A stretch of DNA of 64,000 nt. Source: Moniliophthora roreri. Lineage: Eukaryota; Basidiomycota; Agaricomycetes; Agaricales; Marasmiaceae. Made by a program: the position numbers and the translations under genes. Below, one piece after another: positions 24,156-36,087 of this stretch. The number at the start of each line of letters is the position of its first letter. The first letter of the stretch is position 1. Below the pieces are notes generated by a model. It made no database searches. It worked only from the letters and a program-made list of their open reading frames with translations, and was not told the origin of the DNA. The DNA lies in NCBI GenBank assembly GCA_001466705.2, contig LATX02000089.1, positions 682,001-746,000 on the forward strand. Direction: 5' to 3'.

Positions 24156-24581
24156 CACGACTTTGAACAAGCAGAACCTCCCCATGTTTTTTGTTCTCTT
24201 TCTGAGCTCATTCTGCCATTCTTTTTTGTGTTTCTCTTGCTCTTAGTGTTTTATAGTGTTCAAATTAGCCAAACAGACCCTGGCTCTGGACTCTTTCCTT
24301 CTGTAGAATCCTGGATGGTTCTGCACAACCTAACCCATGCAGACAGGCATGGGAATTTCCCTTTTCTTTTTGTTCCCAACCACCACCATCAAGGGACTCA
24401 ATGTGAGCAGGTAAGTGGTTTCCTCCACTTTATCTAGTACAGTAGTCTAGTAAGCCATTCTAATGAATATTTTTGAACACTATAAAACACTAAGAGCAAG
24501 AGAAACACAAAAAAGAACAGTAGAATGAGCTTGGAAAGAGAAAAAAAAAACATAGAGAAGTTCTGCTTATTCAAAATTGTG
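24156..24581. repeat. Foldback element with ~110-bp inverted arms
   Basis: The left arm (24156-24264) and right arm (24472-24581) are reverse complements over about 109 bp with roughly a dozen differences. The inner 45 bp are almost perfect (TTGTGTTTCTCTTGCTCTTAG against its complement). The outer ends are CACGACTTTGAAC and, on the other strand, CACAATTTTGAAT. The loop of about 207 bp has no gene. This is the structure of a MITE or foldback transposon. No target-site duplication is obvious, and the CAC ends are only loosely like CACTA termini. Confidence 0.75.
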
Positions 24582-24762
24582 TTATCCTGCTACTGCTCTC
24601 ATCTTTTTGTACCATACTGATTCCTTTACTCCTTTAGGCTCATTTGGAAGTCCTCTTGATTGAGGCACCCAATTCAGATATTTTTTACTGTCTTTCACCC
24701 CTGGTAAGTACCATCTAGTTCCAGTCCTTGCTACCTTACTAATTATTGTCAGGTCAGCCACA

Positions 24763-27700
24763 ATGCACATTGAAGAATTTCTCAATATTGTGGCAGAGGA
24801 TAGCAACAACGAGGAGCTTATAGATCTCAATACAGATGTTGAGGAATATGAGTCTGGTGCATTCACATCAAATATATTCTGCAGCACCAACTAAGCACTC
24901 TCTTGGCAGACAACTTCTCTCAAACTTCACACAGTTCCAATGCACAAGAATACCACTCTACATCTCTCCAGCCCCAAGAAGACTCCCATGTCAAACACAC
25001 CTTCAGTCACATTATTGACAAACATATGAATCCCACTCATCTGACCTTAGTGAACTCGACCTCCCAGTCTGATTCATCTGGAGCCCAAACTTCATGCCAG
25101 ATGGTTAGAGATTGGATTGCTGATGCTATTCTTCAAGCACAGCACATCTGGGACAAAGAAGATGCTCAGGAAACAGCCAGAGATGCAATGACCTTGTCTT
25201 CATGCCAGTCAAAATGTTCAAGAATTACTGGCCTGCCTTTGCCAGTGGTTCTCAAGCCTATTGACAGACCAAAAGGCAAGGAACATGTTCTTACAAACCT
25301 TGGTTGATTTATCAAGCCCCAAGATTCTATTCATGACTCCAAGAAGTCTCAACTTTTGAACCCACCTCCATCAGGAAAGCAAACTATGGAGTGATGGGCT
25401 GCATAGGCTGCTTGGGAGCAAGATGTAGCTCTGGACAACTCTTTTGGTTACTCATCGGGATCTAGCACCAGAGGAATGGGTCTGGATTTGCAAATGAGGA
25501 ATCTATTGTAGTGATGTCAGTGTTGTCCACAGTGCTACAACCTTGTCATCTGAAGCACTGGGCTATGTCATTCTTCTTATCCCCTGCCTTTCTAGTGAGA
25601 ATGACAAGGCTTTGATTCAGGAGGTCACCAAAGTCACTCTGACTCTCAGTGTGAAACAAAAGTGCACCCAAGTACAACCAGAACTCTGTCTTTTCAATTC
25701 TTTCAAATTCCCACAGAGCAAGGTCACAAGAATTGAGGCCAATATGTTCAAGTATCAATGTGGCATCTATTTGTATGGCCTTCACATGAATTTTTTCCCA
25801 GAAACCTTGCTGGATCCTTGCTTGCCTTCTCTTTCCTCTAATCTCAAGCTGATGTTCATTGAATCTCAGCATCCTTTCATCATTATAGATGATAATCTTT
25901 GTCTGGAGTACTGGAGCTTTGAGGAGGGGGAAATTGTGATAATTGGTAACGTCCCCAGTCTTGTTGGTGCCATTGCCAGTGTTGCATAGTTGAGTTCAGG
26001 AAGCAAGGCAATGATGAAGAGTCAAACATATATGCTGGCCTTCTCAGTGTTCTGATGAAGAAGCTGGAAAAGATGGTAAAAGTAGGCAACTACCTGAAAA
26101 TAGTTGCTGGTGTCAAGAAGGATGTTGAAGGGTTGGTAACAGAGAAGGGGGGCACAGAACTTCACATCTTCTGCATTGTACCTGCTCCAAGCAAGTTGAG
26201 TGAAACTAGCAGCACTGGTAACCAGAAAGAGACTGTTTTGTGTTCAGAAAGAGTTGGTACATCTTTTCGTCTTGTACATAGAAGGTATCACCACAAACTA
26301 CTTTTTAGAATGTTGTTGTTCATGTCAATTCAGTAAAACTCAGCTCACCACTCTTTGTGTTGGACCATGGACTATAGTTCAACATATAGGTTGTTGTGAA
26401 CACTGAAAGGTGTCTTAACCATCAACAAGAAGAACAAAGAGATCAAGGTACACATCAGAGATGCATACTTACATCAGTATCATGGGCTTGAGAGACAGGT
26501 CAAACATATTCATTGCACCAGCTCTAACAAGTTGGGCATGTTTGTTTACATAACTGTGTTGGATGCAACAGCAGAGTTTGAGCCTCAGGATTTATTGGAC
26601 AAAAAGTAAGTAAATTGATTCTATCTTCAAGCCTGACACTGTCATGATTGAATAGAACAAAACAACCACTCCTTGCCAGACTGCTGCCTGACCAGTATCA
26701 CCAATTCTGCACTGATCCAGATTTCGACAAGATGTACACTGGTCATCTGCCTTGGTTCAGCATCCATGTTGGAATCACTGCTGGTAACCACAAGGGTCTT
26801 ACTGGAGTTGTCTGAGATATGCAGTGTGTTGAGGAGTTGGATTCTTATCGAGTGAAAGTGCAGATGGAACTGGACTTGTTCACTGCTCAGATTAATAACC
26901 TTGAATGGGTTTTCATCAAGGATGTGCTAGTGGTGAAGACAGGGCAGCCCATCTATGCTTTCTGGCCAGTTCCCAAGATCTCAATCTTCTACCCTTCCCA
27001 AGAGAATCTCGTCCCACTAATATGTCAAATCTAGAAAAGACCCACTTTTATTCATTTTACATTACTTTTGATTTGGAACACTTTAATATGACACAAGATA
27101 ACAGGTAATAAGGACTAGAGTGAGCCCAGTCTGCTAGTCATTGCCTTAGAGAAGCTCTGGTACCTTGGAAAGTATGAAGAGCTATATGATATGCTATACA
27201 GAGGTGTCTAAGCTGTACTTTCTGACTTATCTATGTATCAGATCCAAAGTGGATCACTCCTGAAACCTGTAGGGAACCTAACTATGGCCTAATGAATGCA
27301 TTGGCTAGTTAACCAAGCTCTTGAAGTGCTATCAATGGGATTTTAATTTCTATTTTACCTTTCTATGACATCTGCAAGGTGCAACATGCAATCAAACAGT
27401 ACAGAGGTACTTAGAGGAGACATCAAAACAGAAAGACAACTTAGAACAGGAATGATCACAGAACAATCCTCCTCCAAATTCAATATATGAATTAAAGTCA
27501 AAGCAGGCAATCTCTTAATAAAGAGTTCACTAGTGGATAAACAATACGAGATAAACTAACAGGATACAAAGTCCTCTCAGAAAGAAGGAAATCACTTCTG
27601 AAGGACATCCACTACCTGCAGACAGATACAACAAGACATAAAAAGAATATCTAACACATAAGAAGCCCTAAATAAGACCAAGCATGCATTGTCAAAGGAG

Positions 27701-29736
27701 ATAGAAACAGTAACAGCATGTTCTGACATTGGAAGCTTTGGCATCTAGACCTCTGCCAATGTGCAGATACTAGAAAGGGAAATGCTGTAAAGAAACGGGA
27801 CAGATACAGCCATCTGCTCATAGATACCTGACTTAGAAAAGAGAAAATACAAATTGTAGAGTTCAGAACACCTGGAAACATAGATACCCACACAGATATG
27901 GTTGGATACTCTAGTGGCCAGACTCCATGACATCTGAATATTCTCTTTTAGTATCTCAGTCACTCATTTATNTGGACCATATATAAGGACAGCTAGATAT
28001 TCATATATACTCAAGTAACTCTGCCCCCTCTGATTGTGAATACATGATGAGTTTGTTTGGTGTATAATTGTGTGTGCCATTCCAGTTTTGCTTCCTCACT
28101 TCAGGCCCTGGAGATTGGTCCTGAGTGACTCCAGAGAGATAGAAATCTGATAACGAACTTGTGTCGTAAGAGACAAAGAGTAATATCTTTAGTGCACTTT
28201 GCACTTTTCTAAGAGATAACTTTACACCAAAAGTTCTGGTGGCTTTTGGAGTGTGGCCTGTGTTGGGTATCAGGTTGTGACACACTTAGAGTCTTAACAA
28301 AGGAATTGGGCCTGCAATTAAGCTCTTTGTAGAAACTGGTCTAGAACCTTTTCCAGTACACTGTGTACTGTAGTTGTCTTAAAGAAGTCTTGAACTCCAT
28401 AGGGTCAGACTATATTGGCTACCAAGTCTTTTGGTGGGACTGTAGCTCTTGTGTTTTGTGCTTTGTGCACTGTGTTCTTGTGTGTGTGTTTGTGTGTTTG
28501 GATATAAACCCTTTTAAAACCCATATATACTCCTCTGGAGGTGAACACTTTGAAGTAGATTGCTTTAATAAGAGAGAATCAACCTAGCTAAGAGTTTTGT
28601 TGGCATTCTAAGTGCGGCAACTCTGATCACATTGATCCACACTTGCACAACAACCTGAGTTAGACTTTTGGAGGTTATCTTTTGGGTAGTTTTCCATTAG
28701 TCTTATCTTAGACAAATTACCACTTCAGTATCAACTGCAGCAAACTGTGCTTCCTGAGGCCCAGAGTAATGTAGTCATGGAGACACTAGAAACAGTGGAC
28801 CCTTGGGATACCTGGGATCATCATCAAAAGGAGCCTCCACACAATCTAGTGTCCATGTCTACTGGATCCATATCACCTTCTAGAAACCATCATGCTATTT
28901 AGAATCACATTTTCAGCCAAGCTTCTAACATATCAGTATTGGGAGACAAGAATACTGAAGCACTACTAACTCCTCAAGCCATGGAAGGTGATTATAGAAA
29001 CACTTTCTGACTTGACAATACCCACCTCTGGAATAGGGCTACACTCCTAATGACTGCATGGGTCTTCACAGGCGATGAATATGTATCTCCACCTCCCACT
29101 CCACCTTGTCTATTGCCCTCACCACCCTCACCTCCTCTTCTCATAGCCTCCTCCTCCACTGTGTCTACACTCCAGCATTGGTGCCTTCATCCAAATCTGG
29201 TCAATAGGTTAATTAAGGTCAAGTTTGCAGACCTGCCTAAACCAACTTACATTCAGACAATGAAATGACCAATGGGCACTATTATACCTATGCAAAAGAA
29301 AGGTAGGCTGTGGCAAGATACATTGCCTTTATCAGTGCAAAAATTGCCTGTCAGGACTTTCACTAACCAGTCTCTCATGGTGATTGTCAATGGCAATGAG
29401 GAGCACATCAGGAAGTTAGTACAAGGTATCTATTACTTCTACAATGGTAGTAAAGCCAAGGAGAAGAAGTGGTGGATTGTCATTACCATTAAACCAAAAA
29501 TAACATAGATGCCAGCTGAGATTCCAGAACTGCTCAACATAGACCCAAATAATCTGGCTCTCACTGAGGACACATCAGAGGCTAAGGCTAATGTGAAGAC
29601 AATGTTCAACACAATTTGCTCTGCAGCACAGACACAACCTCCAGAAGTCAGACACACATATGATGAAGACAGCACCATTTTGTATTTCTGTGATCAGCAG
29701 TTGCATGCCTTAGTGGGGAATAACAGGACATTATAG
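24763..29736 (+). pseudogene. Spt5-like NGN/KOW-domain gene, decayed and split by an LTR
   Basis: The start at 24763 gives an acidic N-terminus (MHIEEFLNIVAEDSNNEELI), as in Spt5-like proteins. 25543-25989 may be an NGN-like domain ending in FEEGEIVIIGNVPSLVGAI, a KOW-like motif. A second KOW-like motif is at 26064-26144 (VKVGNYLKIVAGVKKDVEGL) and a third at 26757-26815 (VGITAGNHKGLTGVV). After the LTR at 27018-28587 the gene seems to resume with PWDTWD (about 28799), a Pro-rich stretch (29080-29150) and a C-terminal block HIRKLVQGIYYFYNGSKAKE with KKWWIVITIKP (29400-29505). Spt5 binds RNA polymerase II during elongation. Agaricomycete genomes hold many such degenerate Spt5-like copies in repeats, and these may be carried by mobile elements. 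Stops and shifts show it is dead. The assignment rests on motif spacing alone. Confidence 0.55.
27018..28587 (+). repeat. LTR-like repeat, copy 2, inserted in the KOW pseudogene
   Basis: It aligns with 6053-8610 from TATGTCAAATCTAGAAAAGA to AGAGAGAATCAACCTAG. An N at 27972 stands for about 50 bp present in copy 1 (between TCATTT and TTGGACCATATATAAGG), so this is another contig join. Divergence from copy 1 is moderate, consistent with an old insertion. No clear 5-bp target duplication is visible. Confidence 0.6.
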
Positions 29737-30465
29737 GCACATCTAATCTGTATAATATTTGATCATGAAACAATTTCTATATTTGACCTTACATCTGGGA
29801 AATTCTGATAAATCATAAATTCTGGGTAATTGAGTATATACTAAAGTTTTTGATATATTATATGAAAAATATATTGCAGCCACAAGGCAAACCAGATCAG
29901 ATGGCTACTGCTGTCCTACTGCCCTGGTCAATGCATCTGGTGTCAGCACCCTTGGAGACCATTTGAGTACAGGCTAGAGCCATCAGAATTTTGGCAAAAA
30001 CTTTTTTGCTACTTTTTGCTGCTTTCTTTGGCCTATTTACTCTCTAAAAAGGCAAAAAGTCACAGGCTACAAGCTATGTTATTTTTTGGAGAAATAATGT
30101 TTGATTTGGCTTTTTCTGGTGCCACAAATTGCTAAAGAATGTCAAAAATACTTCAATGCATCTACTAATGGCTATTACATGTATGAAATATTATATACAT
30201 GCAGATTACCAGTGTGGATGAGTCAAATTTATGAGCTGGTAGGTTTTCTGGCATGCTGGAAATGCCACAAAAGCAGTGAAAAGTGGAAAAGATGATGTCA
30301 TTTTGCTGATGGCCTACCACCTAGTGACCCTGAACCCAAGTTAGTAGTCTTACTGGCAGTGATTATTATTTGCAGAGATTTCAGCTTGTACTGGTTGGCC
30401 TTGTTTCTGCAATGGTTACCAGTGAAGGTGCTTTATATTTGGGAGTTTCATGGTGATATAGTTTC
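29737..30465. other. Transposon-island DNA with a shared inverted segment
   Basis: 29897-29950 is the reverse complement of parts of 14905-14976 (for example CCTACTGCCCTGGTCAATGC), so both belong to one repeat family. The remainder to 30465 lacks recognisable genes, although it may contain the decayed C-terminal half of the Tc1 transposase. Confidence 0.4.
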
Positions 30466-31003
30466 TTATACAGCCAGAATGAATAACATATTGTGCTCAA
30501 ATGTTGGTACCACACAGTCCAGGTCCAATTCTTCATCTGCATGACATGTGACATAAACTCTGCCTCTACACCATCCTGACATACATAAGCCTTGTCTGAC
30601 CACATGTTTAAACTCCAATTCATCTCCTTCTGCTAATGTGCCTACCTTAACCTTTGGGTTTTCTGAGCCTTTGTCAACCATGGAACCTTCTTTGCAACCT
30701 GTCAATAATCCCTGCCTCTACCAGATACTCCTGGACCATGGTCAGGGTTCTGTCTGATTTCCAATCTGTTGAAACAGTATTGAGCAGTTCTTCTTGGCAG
30801 TCCTGACCAGTTTTCACTTTCCTCTCTCTATGACTTTTCTTGGGTGGCCACTAGGTGGCCTACTACTAGCTGAACCAGTCTTGCAAAATTTGCTCCAGAT
30901 TTTCCAGCTTGTGTTGTATGGAATTCCAACAAGTTCTGAAGCTTCTCTGATGCTTTTTCCAGACAGTAAAGCCTCTATCAGGTGGTTTCTCTTTGGTGAA
31001 TCA
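30466..31003 (-). mobile_element. Tc1/mariner transposase relic
   Basis: On the minus strand from 31003 the reading frame gives a helix-turn-helix DNA-binding start (SPKRNHLIEALLSGKSIREA, then SELVGIPYNTSWKIWSKFC), followed by a linker with SSRPPSGHPRK. Then come decayed stretches RTAKKN and IGNQT. Around 30560-30620 two overlapping frames give WSDKAYVCQDG, equivalent to the first catalytic Asp block, and RGRVYVTCHADEELDLDC, followed by VVPTF. This order is that of agaricomycete Tc1-like DDE transposases, which cut and paste at TA sites. Stops and at least one frameshift make it inactive, and the second half of the catalytic domain is not recognisable. Confidence 0.82.
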
Positions 31004-31009
31004 TAATAA

Positions 31010-31920
31010 GAATGAGATATGAGAGTTTATGCAAATATAGTAGAGAATATACATGAAGAATAACAATACATCTATTTTCAATAAATATTACACAACCATT
31101 ACTTCCCATTACCTCAAGTATCCTTGTATCACCTTACCCCCTCTTGAATGCCAGAATTTATAGCACTGGCTGCCAGGATCTGTCTCTAAGACAAATTACT
31201 ATCATATTCCAGTAGAATACCTTATACTGTGAGTTTGGAATAGCCTCTGTGATGATGCCCAAATGAGGGCTGATTTAAACACCATTTTCAGCAGTTTCTG
31301 TAAGATCTTGAGTCATTTAGCTATATTACCCCCTCTACATCAATTCAAATGTTATCTAGCATTAATCTAATAGAACAGGTAAGTACATAGCTGTAATGAA
31401 TGGAACTAGAAGCATACCTTAAACCATTTCTGTTCCTTCAGCTTGTTCTTATAGATTACAATAACTCTATAACATCTAGCACAAAAACCAGATGTCAACT
31501 TGTTGAGGAAGACTTCCCCACAGCCAAGTATCTGGTCTATCTCTGGTGGTGCACAGCACTGAGAGTTTGCAAACAGATCATCAGATATAGTGGGAAATTG
31601 CAGAAGAGTTGCAAGCACTTGCTCTGAAACCAAGAGGGTTATATAGTGTGAGGCTTTCATGGCTGCCAGTCATTGTTGTCCCAATTAGAAAATAAGGAAG
31701 ATGCATCTGCTTCATTATTCTTTGCCATAGATACAGTAAGACAAATTGCAAGAATAATATTATAGTTACAGATAGGGCTTCTAGTGGATCAGATTAGGAT
31801 TGGATACAGATTCATCTATTCAGATGGTGGTGGTTAAGAGAGCAATCTGCATTAGCAGATGGCATCCATCAGATGGCCCAATAATCCAAGAGCTACAGTC
31901 TCATACAAATACTTGCATTG
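31010..31920. other. AT-rich stretch without recognised genes
   Basis: Nothing beyond short chance frames was seen. It separates the Tc1 relic from a perfect hairpin and the inverted LTR copy. Confidence 0.35.
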
Positions 31921-31991
31921 CACAAAACTGCAAAAGGTTATAACTAGGTTATGACTGGTTTTGATGGATTATAACCTTTTGCAGTTTTGTG
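31921..31991. repeat. Perfect 23-bp inverted repeat with a 25-bp loop
   Basis: Arm 31921-31943 (CACAAAACTGCAAAAGGTTA plus TAA) is the exact reverse complement of 31969-31991. The spacer is 31944-31968. It lies 14 bp before the truncated end of the inverted LTR copy. It may be the pair of termini of a tiny deleted element or a rearrangement scar. A perfect pair in otherwise decayed DNA suggests recent origin. Confidence 0.85.
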
Positions 31992-32005
31992 TGATGTGAT
32001 AACTA

Positions 32006-33356
32006 ATATAGTCTGACTCTACAGAGTTCAAGACTTTCTTAAGACAACTACAGTATACAGTGTACTAGAAAAGGTTCTAGACCAATTTCTACAAAGAGCT
32101 CAACACCTCTTATTAAGACTCTAAGTGTCCTAGACTCCTTAGTGTAAAGTGTCTCTTAGAAAAGTGCCAAATGTGCTTAAGATTTTACTCTTGTCTCTTA
32201 TGACACAAGTTCATTATTAGATGTCTATCTCTCTGGAGTCACTCAGGACCAGTCTCCAGAGCCTGAAGTAAAGAAGAAAAACTGTTGAATGGCACACAGT
32301 CTATACACCAAACAAACTCTTCATGCAATTACAATCAGAGGGGGCAGAGTTCCTTGGCATATACAAATATCTAGCTGTCCTTATAATATGGTCCAAGAAA
32401 TATATCTATAGGAAAATATAGATAATATAGGTAATATCCAATAATTCAGGAAAATAGTAAATGAGTGACAGAAATGCTAAAAGAGGGAAACTTCAGGTGT
32501 CATAGAGTCTGGCCATTAGAGTATCTGTTTTCCAGGTGTTCTGGACTCTACAAATTGGATTTTATCTTTTCTATGTCAGGTATCTAGAAGTGGATGTGTC
32601 TATCCTGCATTTTTACAGCATTCTCTTTCCAGCATCCACACTCACAGATTTCCAGGTGTCAAAGTTTATAAGGTCAGAAAATGCTGTTACTGTTCGTATC
32701 TCCTTTGATAATTCATTCTTGATCTTATCTAGAACCTTCCATTCCTAAGATAGCAATGATGTGTCTCTCTGTATCTGTATTCAAGTAGCTATGCTCATTG
32801 TAAAGTTACATCACTCTTTGTTAAGTGATTTTATCTATTTTCATCACATTAGAACTCTTTGTTAAGAGATCATCCACTTTGACTTTGATCTACATATTGG
32901 ATTCTGATGACCAATCATTCTCTGATCCTTCCTTTCCAGGTCATCTCTGTTCTGATGTCTTCTCTAAGTACCTCTATACTATATGACTGCACTTTTCACT
33001 TTGCAGATATCATAGAAAGGTGAATAAATCAAAAAATCCCATTGATAGCACTTTGAGGAAGCTTGGTTAACTAGCCAACATGTTTGTATGGTCATAGTTA
33101 GGTTCCCTACAGGTTTCAGGAGTGATCCACTTCAGATCTGATACATAGATAAGTCAGAAAGTACAGCTTAGACACATCTGTATAGCATATTGCATAGCCT
33201 TTCATACTTTCTGAAGTACTATGGCTTCTCTAAGGCAATGACTAGCAGACTGGGCTCACTCTAGTCCTTATTACCCATTATCTCATGTCATGTTAAAGGG
33301 TTCTGATTCAAAAGTGGTGTAAATTGAATAAAATTGAGTCTTTTCTAGGTTTGCCA
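32006..33356 (-). repeat. LTR-like repeat, copy 3, inverted and truncated
   Basis: The reverse complement of this segment aligns with copies 1 and 2 from TGGCAAACCTAGAAAAGACT (33356 downward) to GTCAGACTATAT (32006). The last 150 bp of the LTR are missing. It contains the TATA-like segment in opposite orientation near 32387-32395. It is probably a solo or broken LTR of the same family. Confidence 0.62.
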
Positions 33357-35391
33357 TATTAACATGGTCCATCCACCATTCATTATTGTATTGGTCAAAT
33401 GCCATCTGTCAGCTGGTGCTCATCAAGGAGCCCATCTGCCATCCAAATTCAACCTGACATCACTCAGATGATGGTAGATCATCCAAACTGCTAGGAGCTC
33501 TAGTTATATACTTGACACTTTTTCTTTTGAGTTCAACCATGAGTACAAAAAAGCACATTGAATAGCCATTCTACTCTTTTCAGCCTTGTTTACTATGACA
33601 TATGCTCAACATAAGTGTGTGACCAAGATTTGCAGCCAGGATCTGTATGTGCCTCTTTATGGTATTTATCTGCCATCTGACTAATTCTTTGAGAGATTCA
33701 GAGCCTGTGCACAAGTTAGCAATATGATTCAACAGGGATGCAAGAGAATACTTACTGTAATTTGCAATACATGTACTGCAATGGCCACTTTCAAATTTAT
33801 GCTCTATATTATCTGCTACCTCTCCATATGTACAACTGTAGAATTGGTCAAAAGTCTGGTAAGATGGCAAATGTCAACTACAACAAGATCAAATCAAATA
33901 TATCTACTGACTGCAAGATATGCAACTATTTGTGGAGTATCAGCAGCACTGTCAAGCAAGAGGCACCAAGAACAGTGACCAGGATATATTTTTTGGGAAA
34001 GACATGGTGGCAACCTTGAGCAGAGTGTTCCAGATGGCACAGAGTGTTCTCCATTGTTGTTGTGTGGATATTACAGAGGGGGGGTGATAGAATATAAATT
34101 ATATAAGTGTAGTTATGGGTATTTAAGGGAACAATGGTAGGGACCAGGCATGGACATGGGACAATGTTGGGTGAAAACTGGGAATTCAACCTCAAATGTC
34201 CTGTGGACAATTGTATGCAAACTATTGTGAAGTGTCCTATGCACTTGTATTTACTTGATAAAATTATTACAGCCTTCACTGAAGGGAGAAATTTGGTGTC
34301 AATTCTGCTGACATCTTGTTTTTGGCAGTTTGTTATGAAAGGCTTCACAAACACCCAAATAGTTTCAAGTATTCTATTCCAAGCTCTCGTAGTTGCCTCT
34401 ATCCCAGACAAATATAGTGTTCTGGAAATTTTTTGATCTCCGATTCACTAGGCACTCTTCTTCTCCTAACTCATTTACCCGCGCACTATGCAGCAGAGGT
34501 AAATTCATGGAGGATGCTATGAATAGAGTACTCAAATTCAAACTTTGACCATCTGAGAGTATTTTTCTTGCACTGTGTCCCACGAGGGCACTTACTCTAC
34601 ATCTGCACTACCGTGTGGTAGGATCTGACCGGAAAGATTTGAGTGATAGAGCTCAGAACAGTCTCGTAAAAGTTGTTGACAGGTATATGTTTTGCCGTAA
34701 ACGGACCCTCTCAACGAAATTAATATATACATATATATATGGTATTTTGACAAGCGAGTGATCGAGGTGGGGGATCATTTCCCTAGAGAACGCTTGGAAA
34801 GTGGAGAGCAGGGAAAATTACCAAATCGGGGGGTCCGGACATTGACGCGACATGATGTTATCATGTGATGTGAATGACAAAAAAAAGGGACGAAATGATG
34901 GATGGGCAACAAATAAATTTTTAGCTATGATGGACCCACGATATACTCGCATGAGCAGGGCACCTATAAGCTGGAATTTGGTGTCGCTTTGCCAGTTTCT
35001 GATGGTCAAGCGCCTTTTAGTACCTGCTCGGGTTCCTTTTCCCCGGTCTGGTCAGCTCGGCGAGATGCTCTTCGGAGAGGTTCTTCAATTCATCATTCCG
35101 TGTATGTACATCCCCCGAATTTTCCCGTGCTGACAAACACCGGTTTGCTGTTCCGCCTTGTCGTCTCTATGGAAACCGATGTCGAACCAATGCATGGTCA
35201 TGGAGACTATATGCGTCGATCAAAACTGCCATATCTGGAACCCCTAACCCATGGAGAATACCATGCAAGAGTCCCCGAGCCAAATCATGCACTGTAGATG
35301 GAATTGCTGTAGAAACAGCATATTCAAATCTAAGCATATTAATTGTGATTCAGAAAATTTTTCTACCAAAAAAAAACCCCAGACCTAGACA
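33357..35391. other. Right border of the transposon island and promoter region of the next gene
   Basis: No gene was recognised. CpG is rare to about 34430 and frequent after it, giving a visible composition border. 35331-35362 holds the TAAGCATATTAAT block shared with 14286-14318, upstream of the two related Zn2Cys6 genes. Confidence 0.45.
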
Positions 35392-36087
35392 ATGAGCTCT
35401 CACAAAACTCCAAGCCACCGCCAATTCAGGACACCATTGGCATGCACTAATTGCCGACGTCGAAAAGCCAGATGTGACCCGCATCCGGAAGGCTTTTCCA
35501 AGCCTTGCCAGAGGTGTAATAAAGGTGGCCTGCTATGCGAATATTTGACCGCAGATTCGTCTTCGGGCTCTCGTCAACAGCTCACATCCACACCACAGAT
35601 TACATTACCTTCCCCACCACTCAGAAAACTGGGCTTTCCTGAAGTCCTAGAACCCCATCAGGCTCCGTCACAGCCGGATAGCACCCCTCCTCTCAGTCAC
35701 TCTAGGAACGATTCTGCACCTGCATACCCACAAATTAATACGCAACATCGTGCATTTCCAAATCACCAGTCACCAGTTCCATTCACGCTGCAGCATCGCT
35801 CAGATTACAATACTCTCCTCGAAGTGCCAGCCTTTGGGTATCCAGAACGCTACCCACCACAGCCGCTTTTCATTTCGCAACCTGCTGTTTCACAAAGTTA
35901 CCAGCCTCCGAGTGCATACACTTCGCAAAACTACTCCAACATGTTTTATACCTCTCCACACTTTCAGGAAGCGGCTGAAAAAAGGTAAGTGGCCCTGGAT
36001 TGCAGCATAATTGTACTGACAAAGTTCATCATTGGCAGGTTCGCTATCTGCACAGGTGGGCCGTGTTTCTGTGGTGCTCACCGTTGA
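35392..36087 (+). CDS. Small Zn2Cys6 protein with C-terminal CFCG tail (paralog A)
   Basis: Exons 35392-35984 and 36039-36087, joined by a 54-bp GTAAGT...CAG intron, give 213 residues. Residues 18-49 form a fungal binuclear zinc cluster with spacing C-x2-C-x6-C-x10-C-x2-C-x6-C (CTNCRRRKARCDPHPEGFSK then PCQRC...LLCEY). This domain type binds DNA in GAL4-like regulators. Next comes a motif QITLPSPPLRKLGFPEV, then a Pro/Ser/Gln/Tyr-rich disordered middle, and the end FAICTGGPCFCGAHR. There is no fungal-specific transcription factor middle-homology domain, and the protein is far shorter than typical Zn2Cys6 activators (often 600-900 residues). It converges with paralog B. Nuclear DNA binding is inferred from the cluster only; the tail is of unknown role and may bind metal. 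Confidence 0.85.

Noticed and set aside
16201..24581. Complete CACTA element boundaries
   Set aside because: No matching CACTA or CACTG termini with target duplications could be identified, so no full element span was claimed.
33926..34411. A 161-residue minus-strand ORF near the island border
   Set aside because: Composition is low in complexity and no motif or splice context supports it.
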